This document shows positions 9,147-18,176 of a DNA stretch of 64,000 nt, piece by piece. Both the position numbers and the translations under genes were made by a program. The notes under the pieces were generated by a model that was given only the letters and a program-made list of their open reading frames with translations, had not been told where the DNA came from and made no database searches. Position 1 is the stretch's first letter, and the number at the start of each line of letters is the position of its first letter. The DNA comes from Desulfosporosinus sp. I2 (GTDB lineage Bacteria > Bacillota > Desulfitobacteriia > Desulfitobacteriales > Desulfitobacteriaceae), in NCBI RefSeq assembly GCF_000960765.1, contig NZ_JYNH01000001.1:62001-126000 (forward strand), read 5' to 3'.

Positions 9147-9671
9147 TTATTTTGACGTCATTCTACTTATGCCCGCAGTAATCTGCGCCAAATGATGATT
9201 TCCGTGCCATGCATAAAGGTCAATTAACTTCTTAATCGTTAATAGCCCAACATCCGGGTGAATTAACTCCCTCTCAAGACCCGACGACGATAACGACCTC
9301 AGTAGAACGACCAAGCGTTTATGCAATCCTTCAAGAAGTTTTGTGGATAGTTCAACAGGTAACTGAGAGTCATTTAGTTCAGCCCACAGCACTTCATCAT
9401 AAGGCTTGATGGTGGGTTTATCCTCTGTCATGGCCAGCTTAACTCTAATATAAGCATTCATATGAGCATCCGCTATGTGATGGATTAACTGGCGATTAGT
9501 CCAACTGCCTGGTCTATAGGGAGAGTCAAGCTGTTCATCCGTTAATTTTTCGACAGCCCTAATTAACAACTCAGGTAGCGCTTCTATTTGGTCTATTAAA
9601 AAATTAATTTGTTTTTCCTGGACCTCTTTTTCAAAATCAAACGTCCCAATTGGATATCGTAAATCCTCCAC
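9147..9671 (-). CDS. DinB/YfiT-type putative metal-dependent protein (bacillithiol-transferase-like)
   Basis: 174 residues. Three histidines of the DinB four-helix metal site are visible: RQLIHHIADAHMN near residue 65 and YAWHGNHHLAQI near residue 155. The opening RYPIGTF and the motif PGSWTNRQLIHH are those of the YfiT group, whose members include bacillithiol S-transferases. Whether this organism makes bacillithiol cannot be told here. Start is probably the GTG at 9671, eight bases after GGGGGAG. It is transcribed alone. Confidence 0.85.
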   Translation of the reverse strand: MEDLRYPIGTFDFEKEVQEKQINFLIDQIEALPELLIRAVEKLTDEQLDSPYRPGSWTNRQLIHHIADAHMNAYIRVKLAMTEDKPTIKPYDEVLWAELNDSQLPVELSTKLLEGLHKRLVVLLRSLSSSGLERELIHPDVGLLTIKKLIDLYAWHGNHHLAQITAGISRMTSK

Positions 9672-9774
9672 AAACGTTCTCCCCCTTCTCCTCTTCTGAC
9701 ATGTCGTTACTTATCAAGATTCGATGAAATATAACCGATTCCTCCCATTAGAGTTACCTTCTAAGTTAATAAAC

Positions 9775-10434
9775 CTAAAATTTAAACGTTGCAAAATAAT
9801 CGGCCGGTGTTTCTGCGCGGCGTATTAATTCAGTTGAACCGTCCTCTTTTAACAAAACTTCAGCAGACCGCAGTTTACCGTTGTAGTTATAACCCATCGC
9901 AAAGCCATGTGCACCAGTGTCATGAATTACAATTAAGTCGCCAAGCTTAATTTCAGGTAGCATACGATCAATTGCAAATTTGTCGTTATTCTCACACAGA
10001 CCGCCGGTAATATCATATTTATGGCTGCATGGCTCATCTTCTTTACCCATAACAGTAACATGATGATAGGCACCGTACATTGCGGGACGCATGAGATTGG
10101 CAGCGCAAGCGTCGACTCCAATATACTCCTTGTAGATGTGCTTTTCGTGGATTACAGTTGTAGCAAGGCAGCCGTAGGGCCCCAACATAAATCGTCCAAG
10201 CTCAGTGTATATCGCAACATCGCCCATTCCTGCAGGAACGAGAATATCCTCATAGGCCTTGCGAACACCCTCACCGATAGCAAAAATGTCAGCTGGCTGC
10301 TGCTCTGGATGATATGGAATACCAATGCCCCCCGAAAGATTGATAAAAGCAATATGCACTCCCGTTTCTCGGTTTAAAACAACCGCTGTTTCAAACAACA
10401 TTCTAGCAAGTACAGGATAATATTCATTTTCTAT
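9775..10434 (-). pseudogene. lysA: C-terminal remnant of diaminopimelate decarboxylase
   Basis: About 218 residues, from NEYYPVLARMLFETAV to the end, match the C-terminal half of LysA. HIAFINLSGGIGIPY and YTELGRFMLGPYGCL are family motifs, and the DACAANLMRPAMYGAYHH region binds substrate and PLP. The N-terminal half, including the PLP lysine, is missing. The frame stays open upstream to 10500, but those 23 codons run through a hairpin (10441-10463) and do not resemble LysA. The remnant lies directly downstream of another truncated gene, so the locus appears decayed. Lysine synthesis would need an intact lysA elsewhere. Confidence 0.85.
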
Positions 10435-10440
10435 AGTGTA

Positions 10441-10463
10441 AAGGACAGCGATGCTGTCCTTTT
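10441..10463. terminator. Hairpin at the broken 5' end of the lysA remnant
   Basis: AAGGACAGC, GAT, GCTGTCCTT followed by T residues on the plus strand: a 9-bp perfect stem. It marks the breakpoint between lysA-derived sequence and unrelated DNA. Confidence 0.6.
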
Positions 10464-10800
10464 GTTGCGTAATAATTAGAATACTTATCCCCCATCCCAA
10501 GTGCTATGGGAGTACTCACGTCTAGTCTATGGCACTTAAATCAAACCATTCTTGTCATCTTTCTAATCCTCTGCTCAAGATCATCTCCCACCTCCCATGT
10601 CGTTGAACCGCCACCTAAATCAGGCGTGCGAATGTTTCGTTCGGCAACCTGATCTTCAATAGCTTTCATGACAAGGCTAGCAAGCGAGTTTTCTCCATGA
10701 TGCTCCAATAGCATCATGGCAGCCCAAACCGCTCCTAAGGGATTGGCGATCCCCTTCCCCTTGATATCCTGACAAACTGGCTATTTTATAATTACGCATA
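10463..10800. mobile_element. Possible IS21-type terminal sequences flanking a gene remnant
   Basis: Near 10465 the plus strand reads TGCGTAATAATTAGAATA, and on the minus strand from 10797 inward it reads TGCGTAATTATAAAATAGCC. The two are inverted relative to each other and 330 bases apart. TGCGTAATTATAAAATNGCC resembles, from memory, the repeated subterminal sequences of IS21-family elements in Firmicutes. No transposase is left. The segment between them carries a dehydrogenase remnant. Confidence 0.3.
10541..10775 (-). pseudogene. C-terminal remnant of an isocitrate/isopropylmalate-type dehydrogenase
   Basis: The minus strand translates for about 77 codons without a stop. It reads DIKGKGIANPLGAVWAAMML, then LVMKAIEDQVAERNIRTPDL, then GGGSTTWEVGDDLEQRI, and ends at a TGA at 10543-10541. 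This is the C-terminal end of the isocitrate/isopropylmalate/tartrate dehydrogenase family. The frame is closed by TAG just upstream of the junction. Everything N-terminal is missing, including the NAD site and catalytic residues. No functional product is expected. Confidence 0.8.
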
Positions 10801-10810
10801 GTTTTTCTCC

Positions 10811-11521
10811 TTAATTCTTTATTTTCTTACCCTTTAACTGACAGGCGCCATCCCAGATTATTTCCCACCCTCTTAGTTTAGCTTCTTTTAGAAGCTCTTG
10901 GTCAGGATTAACGGCCACAGGGTGTCCACAAAGCATTAACAGTGGTAGATCATAAATTGAATCAGCATAAGCATAAGCTTCGCCCATGTCAAAAATCACC
11001 CCTGCCTCCGTTTGTTTCTGCAGAAACGTTCTTAGGGCCTGTACCTTTGAGGGTCCATTCATAATAGAGGTTATTTGTCCTGTACAAACACCGTCTATTA
11101 TTTCAATCTCGGTCCCAAGCCAAGAATTCATACCCAGATCTCTGGCTACCAAAGCAATAAACTGCGAGAAGGCACCCGAGAGAAGCAAAATTTGATCATT
11201 TGACTCCAGGTGAGCCTTTAGCCGACTAAGGGATATAGGACTGAAACTTTCTCTTGCCAACTCTAAACATTGCTTAAAAAAGCCATCTATTTGAGTCTCA
11301 CTCATCCCACACATCATTTTTACTATGCCGCTTAAAACTCGCCTAATCGCTAATTGACGACATAGTCCAAAGCGATACAATATGTATACCCAAGACATTG
11401 AAATATAGAACTTACGAATCTTTTTGCGCATCCCTTGGTCTTGACTTAGGACCCGCAAGAAGATACGGGGGGTTTCTTCAAGATGGATTGTGCCATCAAA
11501 ATCAAAAATCACAAGGTGCAT
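10811..11521 (-). CDS. HAD-superfamily IB phosphatase (SerB-like)
   Basis: 236 residues. HAD motif I is FDFDGTIHLEE at residues 6-16 (nucleophile Asp, acid Asp). Motif II is LLLSGAF and motif III/IV is YADSIYDLPLL. The helical cap between motif I and II (residues 20-95) fits the IB group, which includes phosphoserine phosphatase and some lipid-phosphate phosphatases. The substrate is not evident. ATG is preceded by GGGAGG. It is transcribed as a single gene. Confidence 0.85.
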   Translation of the reverse strand: MHLVIFDFDGTIHLEETPRIFLRVLSQDQGMRKKIRKFYISMSWVYILYRFGLCRQLAIRRVLSGIVKMMCGMSETQIDGFFKQCLELARESFSPISLSRLKAHLESNDQILLLSGAFSQFIALVARDLGMNSWLGTEIEIIDGVCTGQITSIMNGPSKVQALRTFLQKQTEAGVIFDMGEAYAYADSIYDLPLLMLCGHPVAVNPDQELLKEAKLRGWEIIWDGACQLKGKKIKN

Positions 11522-11841
11522 TACGAAAACCTCCCAATGAACTACACTTAATCATAACCCTTATAACCCATATTTTCCCTCAACTATACAATTCTCTAAA
11601 AATATATCTATTCCTTCTATCATCAGCCATGAAATTATTCATTGGTTCGCCTCTCTATTTCACAGAATCTCGACTTCTACCACAATAAACTTTCACAATT
11701 TGCACCTTTTACCTTAACATATTTCAGATATCCTTATGGAAGTGGCCACTTAGTCCGATGAAAAGAACCCAAAATGATTCACGCATAAGTATGGCAAAAT
11801 CCTAGGGATCATAAATCTAACACGAAAAGGGGCAAATAATT
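11522..11841. other. Noncoding gap between divergent HAD and htrA genes
   Basis: 320 AT-rich bases. The only structures noted are a perfect 12-bp palindrome AAGTGGCCACTT at about 11739 and the ribosome site AAAAGGGG before htrA. No gene or RNA element was recognised. Confidence 0.6.
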
Positions 11842-13068
11842 ATGGAAGAGGAAATTCGTTCAATACTCAATGACAATAATACCGCTTCAGATAACGTAGA
11901 CGACATAAAAAAGGAAATCAAAATAATACCAACTACCGAACAACCTATCGCCCAGCCTAAACCAAAGAGAAAAGTTATTGCCTATGCCAGCCTCTGTTTA
12001 ATTAGCGCAGTCATCGGTGGTCTCACTACAGCTGCCTCCTTCCCCTATATCTATCCTACTAACGCATCCCCTCTCCCGCAAACAGCTAATTCCTCGTTTA
12101 CCCAGGTTTCGAATCCTACTGCCTCTGAAACCAATTTCCCGGTAGCCCAAATTGCTAAGAATGTTGGTCCAGCCGTTGTTGGTGTTTCTAATTTCCAATC
12201 CGGTCGTAGTTTTTCGGGAAGCTCCAGTCTCCAAGAAGCTGGAAGCGGCTCTGGTTTTATTATTGATGCTGCAAAAGGCTATATTGCCACGAATAATCAC
12301 GTGGTCGAAGGTGCTCAAAAACTCACGGTCAGTTTAAGTGATGGACGCAATCTTGATGCGAAAGTAATCGGTGCAGATCCACGCACAGATCTTGCCGTCT
12401 TACAGATTTCAGATACCAAGAATCTTACTGCAGTTAAGCTAGGGGATTCTTCAAAGGTGGAAGTTGGCGAACCAGTGGTTGCTATTGGAAATCCCGGCGG
12501 GAACGAATTTGCACGTTCCGTAACCACAGGGGTCATCTCTGCAACCAATCGCAGCTTAAATCTTCAAGGTGAAGCCAGTTACAATCTCATTCAGACTGAT
12601 GCAGCCATAAATCCCGGCAATAGTGGCGGACCGCTTGTCAATTATCTCGGACAGGTCATTGGCATTAACTCGGCAAAATACGCAGAAACAGGCTTTGAAG
12701 GAATGGGCTTCTCTATTCCAATTTCAGATGCCATGCCAACACTTCAACAGCTGATCACTTCAGGTGTAGCCAAACATCCGGCCCTATTAGTGAGCACGGA
12801 TGATCAATATAACACTTACGCTAAAGATAATAATAAGCCCCAAGGGGCCTACATTTCATCAGTTACAGTGAACGGTCCCGCCGCTAAAGCCGGACTTAAA
12901 AAGGGAGATGTCATCACCAAGATTAACGCGGGTGCCGTGCAAAATTCCTCTGATCTAATTCGCGAACTCTATAAAAATAAGGTTGGAGACAAAGTAACCA
13001 TAACCTATATTCGGGATGGACAAACCAAGCAGGTTGAGGTGACGCTAGGAGAAATATCTTCAACTTAA
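11842..13068 (+). CDS. htrA: HtrA/DegP-type serine protease with PDZ domain
   Basis: 408 residues: a short cytoplasmic tail, one membrane anchor (about 45-66), an S1C trypsin-like domain (about 100-300) and one PDZ domain (about 305-400). The catalytic triad is complete: H153 in NNHVVEG, D183 in RTDLAVL and S261 in GNSGGP. These proteases degrade misfolded proteins at the outer face of the membrane. Bacillus homologues are under CssRS or heat control, but no such site was recognised here. The gene stands alone between strong terminators. ATG has AAAAGGGG 9 bases upstream. Confidence 0.93.
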   Translation: MEEEIRSILNDNNTASDNVDDIKKEIKIIPTTEQPIAQPKPKRKVIAYASLCLISAVIGGLTTAASFPYIYPTNASPLPQTANSSFTQVSNPTASETNFPVAQIAKNVGPAVVGVSNFQSGRSFSGSSSLQEAGSGSGFIIDAAKGYIATNNHVVEGAQKLTVSLSDGRNLDAKVIGADPRTDLAVLQISDTKNLTAVKLGDSSKVEVGEPVVAIGNPGGNEFARSVTTGVISATNRSLNLQGEASYNLIQTDAAINPGNSGGPLVNYLGQVIGINSAKYAETGFEGMGFSIPISDAMPTLQQLITSGVAKHPALLVSTDDQYNTYAKDNNKPQGAYISSVTVNGPAAKAGLKKGDVITKINAGAVQNSSDLIRELYKNKVGDKVTITYIRDGQTKQVEVTLGEISST

Positions 13069-13126
13069 TTTAAGACCATCAAATCTCTGGTCCTCAGCCA
13101 ACTTGAAAGTTCCATTTTAGGATTGT

Positions 13127-13172
13127 AAGAACCCAGGCTAAGAAGGTAATCCATCTAAGTCTGGGTTCTTGA
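13127..13172 (+). terminator. Terminator after htrA
   Basis: AAGAACCCAG (13127-13136) pairs with CTGGGTTCTT (13161-13170). Confidence 0.8.
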
Positions 13173-13208
13173 TCCGTTCATGATTCTTTACTCTCACTAA
13201 AGATTGTG

Positions 13209-16200
13209 CTAAACTGCACCATTATAGCAACTCTCTTTCTTTAAGTGATGACTAATCTCAATTAAATAAAAAACCAGATCTTCAGCCGAAACCGGTCTAG
13301 CAAATAAGTATCCTTGCACTTCAGCGCACCCTTGGGAGCGGAGAAAATCTAACTGGGCTTCGGTTTCTACCCCTTCAGCGATGACTCGAAGACCCAAATT
13401 ATGAGCGAGTTGAATAATGGTCGTTACGATCTCATTTCCGCTTTCTCTTTCGTCTGACCGGGTAGAAAGTGCCTTAACAAACGAACGATCAATTTTTAAA
13501 GTGTCTAGAGAAAATTGGCTTAAATAGCTCAGTGAAGAAAAACCTGTGCCAAAATCGTCCACTGAGAGATGGATTCCCATCCTTTTGAGTTCTTGAAGCA
13601 TGGTCAGAGTGAAGGACGAATTTTCCATACTGATGCTTTCCGTGATTTCCAACTCAAGCCACTGGGGATCTAACCCCGTTTCCCTGAGAATCTGGGCAAT
13701 CTGGCTGACCAAATTTGCTTGCCGAAACTGACGTGCGGATAGGTTAACAGCGACACGTACAGGAGGATAGCCCATCTCTTGCCAGAGTTTGTTCTGTCGG
13801 CAAGCGCTGCGCAAGACCCATTCTCCGAGTGGTAAAATGAGCCCGCTTTCTTCAGCAATTGAAATGAATTCTCTTGGCAAAAGAAGCCCCCTTTCCGGAT
13901 GTTGCCAGCGCACTAAGGCTTCCATACCACACATTTGATCGTCACTAAGTCGATACTGAGGTTGATAATAGAGCAGAAATTCCTCACATACCAGAGCTCT
14001 CCGCAAATCATTTTGTAAAGCCAAACGCTCGGAAAGGGCTTGATTGAAAGCTAACGTATAAAACTGATAACGATTCCGACCTTCCTCTTTAGCATGGTAC
14101 ATGGCGGTATCAGCATGTTTGATCAATGTTTCGATATCCTCTCCGTCTGTAGGAAAGAGGACAATGCCTAAACTTGCTGTGATATAGACCTCCTGTTCAA
14201 GCAGGAAAAAGGGTGTTGTAAACACATTTACAAGTTTTTGGGCCACCTGTGCCACTTGGTCTTCCGAGTGCATTTCGGGCAACAGAATAAGGAATTCATC
14301 TCCCCCCTGCCGAGAAACTGTATCCCCTTCCCGTAAGCAGGCACTGAGTCGCTCTCCGGTAGCCTGTAAAAGCAGATCCCCTACCGTATGCCCGAGCGTA
14401 TCATTGATGAGTTTGAACCGATCCAGATCGAGAAAAAGCAACGCAACGTGGGTCTGATGTCGATGTGCTTGGGCAATGGCTTGGTTTGCGCGATCTTTAA
14501 ATAAGATTCGATTCGGTAAGCCTGTTAGCGCGTCATGATGGGCTTGATGAGAAAGCTGGTGTACGAGAGCACGTTTGTCACTAACATCGTGAAAAACAAG
14601 CACCGCCCCAATGACATCTCCTTCCCGGTCAAAGATCGGTGCCGCCGAATCTTCAATCGAAATAGTATGTCCATCCCGATGGGTAAGAGCCGTATGATTG
14701 GCCAATGCTACAATACGCTTTTCTCGAAGGCATTCAGCGACCGGGTTAACAACCGCTTTGCCCGTATTTTCATTGACAATATTAAACACTCTCAAAAGTG
14801 GCAAATCCTTAGCGCGCCTATTCGTCCAACCTGTCAACCTTTCAGCAACAGGATTGAGATACGTGATTTTTGCCAGCACATCGGTCGTAATTACAGCATC
14901 CCCGATGGAGGCCAGTGTAATCTGAGCACGTTCTTTTTCCAACCAAAGAGTTTCTTCATCTTGTTTTCGTCTAGTCACATCTTCATAGATGGCGACCACT
15001 TCACGCGTGGATAGCTTGTAGATAAAGCCTTCCCTCCACCCACTGATGTAATCGTTATGGTAGTAAGTAGCTGGGAAATGAGAAGCTTCACCTGTTCGGA
15101 AGACGTGAAGAAAAACCTTAAGAACCTCTAACGATTCATGATTTGAGAAAAATCGATCGAGAGGTTGTCCCAACACTTGACTACGAGGCAGCTTTTCAAT
15201 CTGTTCAGCAGCCCTATTGAAGGCTTTACAGTAAAAGACTTCTTCGTCTTCTGAAAATTGAAAAACCGCCACCGCATTACTCATGTTTTCGAACATTTCC
15301 TCATAGCGTTCTTCGCTATCCCGTAACGCTTTGTGAGTCGCAAATTGTTTGCTAACATCCCGAATAATTGCAATAAAATGAGTAATTTCTTCCCCATCCG
15401 CTTGCACAGGGGTGAGCGTCATTTTTTCGCGGTAAAGTGTGCCCTGCGCATGGCGGTTAATCATTTCACCTCGCCATGTTTTACCATCAAGAATCGTCTC
15501 CCACATTTTCCTATAAAAGGAGCTATCCTGATAGCCGGATTGAAGAAAACGCAGGTTTTGACCCTGAACCTCTTCAAATGAGTAACCCGTAAGCTGAGTG
15601 AAGGCAGGATTAGCCCAGCGAAGCCTACCCGTTCGATCCGTAAGGACGATCGCATCAGCAGCGGCTGAAAGGGCGGTAAGTTGAATTTGAAGTTGACTTC
15701 GATCTTCATGAGCCAGAAGAGCTATGGTAATCTGTTCTGCTAAGGATTGCAGTCGCTCAATTCGCACTAAGTTGAAATAATCGGGAAGATGCGTATATAA
15801 AGCTATTGCCCCCAAGCATTGTCCATGTGCCCACAGAGGGAAAGTGGCTATCGACTGCAGATTTAAGGCTTCATAAAAGGCCCACCAAGGTTTAAACTGT
15901 GGGTTGTTGATTAGTGTCTGCACTTGTGGCTTTCCACTACGGATAGCTTCACCCACTGCACCTTTTCCCTCAGGGGTGTCGTCCCAACGTATTTTAAGAG
16001 TGCTTATATACTTTTTACTCACACCCGCTTGAGCCACAATAGCGACAGAACCTTCCGGCATTTTCAACCCAACTGCAGCAACAGGATAACCAACGGAGTT
16101 TACCAATTCATCACAGAGATATTGGAAGATAACGCTTAGCGGTTGCTCCGTAAGGATGCGCTGTGTGATACCATAGAGAATGATTTCCTGTAATTCACTG

Positions 16201-16859
16201 TATTTTCGCATACTGATATCACTCAATGTTGTGACCACCCAGCTCGGTTCACCCTGAGCATTGCGAATCAAGACACTGTTGAGATGTAGCCAACGTTGAT
16301 CAGGTTCAAATCGTTTTAACGTGTTTGTTATTCCCTCTCGCTCTTGGGCCCCTGCTAACACGTTTGAAGTATGAGCTTTCCAGCTAAAAGGCTCTCCCCG
16401 ATTATCCGTCCATGAAGTAACTTGGGTTGAAAATTCGAGTTTCTCCATTTCGGATAAAGAGGTTTCGAGTAGATCACATGCCGCAGAATTCGCGTTGAAA
16501 AATTGGCCGGAGACGTGTTGTAAAATCACACCTTCGGTTACACTGTCATATATACGTTGATAAAATCCTTCTTGCCGTTTACCAGCCTCAATTTGGCGGT
16601 GCTGCTTTTCTATCGTCGTGATCATTTCCTGATGGGTAGCTTCAAGAGCGTGCCAAGTTAGGCCCATAAAATAGTAAAAGAATACGACCGTAAACAAAAG
16701 GAAAAACCAGACTTTAAACGTTGAAATACGGAGAAGCAATTCATAATCCCAAGCCAAATAATAGTTCACCCATTCTAAACCTAAAAACCATAATCCGCTT
16801 AATAAAATATAAAGCAAACATATTTTTCTCGGAGAGATAGACTTGTGCGAGGGTGGCAT
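13209..16859 (-). CDS. Membrane-bound PAS/GAF sensor with GGDEF and EAL domains
   Basis: 1216 residues from the ATG at 16859, which has AAAGGAGCC just upstream; an ATG nine codons earlier lacks a site. Order: two membrane segments (about 20-70), PAS (about 100-220), GAF (about 245-395), PAS (400-520), PAS (525-640), PAS (650-775), GGDEF (785-950) and EAL (960-1210). The GGDEF signature is intact (SRQGGDEFL) with an RxxD inhibitory site (REGD) five residues before it. The EAL domain keeps EALVRW, ITES, DDFGTGFSSLSYL and QGYLFARP. Both cyclase and phosphodiesterase activities on c-di-GMP are therefore plausible. Input ligands are unknown. Confidence 0.92.
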   Translation of the reverse strand: MPPSHKSISPRKICLLYILLSGLWFLGLEWVNYYLAWDYELLLRISTFKVWFFLLFTVVFFYYFMGLTWHALEATHQEMITTIEKQHRQIEAGKRQEGFYQRIYDSVTEGVILQHVSGQFFNANSAACDLLETSLSEMEKLEFSTQVTSWTDNRGEPFSWKAHTSNVLAGAQEREGITNTLKRFEPDQRWLHLNSVLIRNAQGEPSWVVTTLSDISMRKYSELQEIILYGITQRILTEQPLSVIFQYLCDELVNSVGYPVAAVGLKMPEGSVAIVAQAGVSKKYISTLKIRWDDTPEGKGAVGEAIRSGKPQVQTLINNPQFKPWWAFYEALNLQSIATFPLWAHGQCLGAIALYTHLPDYFNLVRIERLQSLAEQITIALLAHEDRSQLQIQLTALSAAADAIVLTDRTGRLRWANPAFTQLTGYSFEEVQGQNLRFLQSGYQDSSFYRKMWETILDGKTWRGEMINRHAQGTLYREKMTLTPVQADGEEITHFIAIIRDVSKQFATHKALRDSEERYEEMFENMSNAVAVFQFSEDEEVFYCKAFNRAAEQIEKLPRSQVLGQPLDRFFSNHESLEVLKVFLHVFRTGEASHFPATYYHNDYISGWREGFIYKLSTREVVAIYEDVTRRKQDEETLWLEKERAQITLASIGDAVITTDVLAKITYLNPVAERLTGWTNRRAKDLPLLRVFNIVNENTGKAVVNPVAECLREKRIVALANHTALTHRDGHTISIEDSAAPIFDREGDVIGAVLVFHDVSDKRALVHQLSHQAHHDALTGLPNRILFKDRANQAIAQAHRHQTHVALLFLDLDRFKLINDTLGHTVGDLLLQATGERLSACLREGDTVSRQGGDEFLILLPEMHSEDQVAQVAQKLVNVFTTPFFLLEQEVYITASLGIVLFPTDGEDIETLIKHADTAMYHAKEEGRNRYQFYTLAFNQALSERLALQNDLRRALVCEEFLLYYQPQYRLSDDQMCGMEALVRWQHPERGLLLPREFISIAEESGLILPLGEWVLRSACRQNKLWQEMGYPPVRVAVNLSARQFRQANLVSQIAQILRETGLDPQWLELEITESISMENSSFTLTMLQELKRMGIHLSVDDFGTGFSSLSYLSQFSLDTLKIDRSFVKALSTRSDERESGNEIVTTIIQLAHNLGLRVIAEGVETEAQLDFLRSQGCAEVQGYLFARPVSAEDLVFYLIEISHHLKKESCYNGAV

Positions 16860-16928
16860 GAAATGGCTCCTTTCACAGAACGTCAATAATGTTTAGAAAT
16901 GATATCTCACCTTTGCCTAAGTCCTAAT

Positions 16929-16955
16929 ATTCGGCAAATTCTAATATACTCCTCC
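16929..16955 (-). promoter_or_regulatory. Spo0A-box-like repeated upstream element, copy 2
   Basis: On the minus strand: GGAGGA, six bases, TAGAATTTGCCGAAT. The 15-mer and its spacing match copy 1 at 9040-9066. It lies about 70 bases before the GGDEF/EAL start. The TGCCGAA core fits the Spo0A-box pattern. Confidence 0.4.
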
Positions 16956-17300
16956 CTTTCCATGAAAAATATCCTGATTATTGTCAAAAACGCCTTAGAG
17001 GATATGACAACTGCATTATCAAAAACCTATCTACTAGATCCTGAGCGATCTGTTGCGATTTCTCGTTGTAACGATTCGAAAACGGATCACTAAATCCGTG
17101 TTTTCCATTTAACGTGTGTACATCAACAAACTTCTTTTGTCCAAGGGAACCCCTATAGTACCATCGAAAATGGTATGATGGGTTTGCTATTGAAATTTGA
17201 AAACAAATTGAAAGTGACGCCTCCCCCAAATTATGGTATCCTTAAACAAGAACGGAGACCACTTGTTCTGAACACCTATCTCTAAAGGAATGTGATGTAG
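16956..17300. other. Noncoding gap before the CooA-like gene
   Basis: About 345 bases. A minus-strand open frame (16984-17229) shows no recognisable domain or ribosome site and may be chance or an old remnant. No RNA element was recognised. Confidence 0.5.
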
Positions 17301-17948
17301 ATGTCTTCTATGTTGGAACAATTTCCGCTGTTTCAAGGTCTTTCACCAGAGCTTTTAACTCAGTGGGAGAGGTACTTTAGAGAGCGAAGCTTTACTAAGC
17401 GTCAAATTCTAGAGTTTCCATCAGACTGCTCGGAACCAATCTACTTTATCCGAACAGGCCGTATTAAAATTTCGTATTTATCAGAAGATGGCAAGGAATT
17501 TACAGTCGCTTGCCTTTCCTCTGGAGAAGTCTATAGTGTTCACTCTTTAGCCTTTGCCACAGCGCTCGAGAATTCAGTTGTCTATTATCTTGGTATGGAC
17601 AATTTTCGACCGATGCTCGGAGAAAGTCCTGAACTTAGCTTGCGCTTGATCCGTTTGTTGGGAAACATCTTAAAAGAAACCAATGATGTCATCCTCGACT
17701 TAGCTTTTCGGGAAGTCTCTGTGCGCTTAGCTCATGTTATCCTGCGTGAAGGACAGCCAAAAGCCAACCAACGAACCAATCTACCTTATTTTCTGGACTT
17801 TACCCACGAACAATTTGCTGCTCTGAGTGGGACAACTCGTCAAACGGTCAATGAGATCCTTAAACGCTGGGAACGCCAAGGAATTGTGATCGTAAAACGT
17901 GGCAAACTTTCTGTGCTAAATTGGGAGATGCTCATCGATAAACTATAA
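17301..17948 (+). CDS. CooA-like Crp/Fnr family regulator (probable haem CO sensor)
   Basis: 215 residues: cyclic-nucleotide-binding-type sensor fold (1-125), long dimer helix (126-145) and helix-turn-helix (165-205; recognition helix in GTTRQTVNEILKRWERQG). The segment LSSGEVYSVHSLAFATA aligns with the haem loop of CooA (TSGDMFCMHSGCLVEA, recalled from Rhodospirillum rubrum). This puts His81 in the place of CooA His77, the haem ligand. The residue equivalent to Cys75 is Ser79. The gene lies directly upstream of cooF-cooS, and a CooA-site-like palindrome precedes cooF. Activation of the CO genes when CO binds haem is therefore the likely role. Confidence 0.8.
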   Translation: MSSMLEQFPLFQGLSPELLTQWERYFRERSFTKRQILEFPSDCSEPIYFIRTGRIKISYLSEDGKEFTVACLSSGEVYSVHSLAFATALENSVVYYLGMDNFRPMLGESPELSLRLIRLLGNILKETNDVILDLAFREVSVRLAHVILREGQPKANQRTNLPYFLDFTHEQFAALSGTTRQTVNEILKRWERQGIVIVKRGKLSVLNWEMLIDKL

Positions 17949-17982
17949 TCTGAGAAAACTAAACTATAATACATTACATTTT

Positions 17983-18007
17983 TTGCGCAGTATAACTGCG
18001 CTTTTTT
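17983..18007 (+). terminator. Terminator after the CooA-like gene
   Basis: GCGCAGT, ATA-type loop, ACTGCGC (17985-18001) followed by six T. Confidence 0.85.
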
Positions 18008-18091
18008 GTTGTCTAAAAATTTCACGGGTATAAGTATGTTGTTTCCCAGTGAAGCAAAAATCCGCGATAAATTTTCATACTTGCAGAGCAA

Positions 18092-18134
18092 TGTCGGCAA
18101 GCCGATTGAAAAAAATAGAATATTTTAATAATTT
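18092..18134 (+). promoter_or_regulatory. Candidate CooA-binding site and promoter of the CO dehydrogenase operon
   Basis: TGTCG-GCAAGC-CGATT (18092-18107) resembles the known CooA site TGTCA/G-N6-C/TGACA, with an intact left half and an imperfect right half. It is followed by a possible -35 (TTGAAA, 18106-18111) and an AT-rich -10 region about 17 bases on. Overlap of the site with the -35 fits class II activation by a Crp-family protein. Confidence 0.5.
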
Positions 18135-18176
18135 AATGGATAAGTACAGTCAAAAAAATTTTAAGGAGGGATAAAT

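Noticed and set aside
16984-17229. 81-codon minus-strand frame before the CooA-like gene
   Set aside because: No recognisable family, no ribosome site, and low-complexity AT-rich surroundings; possibly an old transposase scrap, but I cannot support it.
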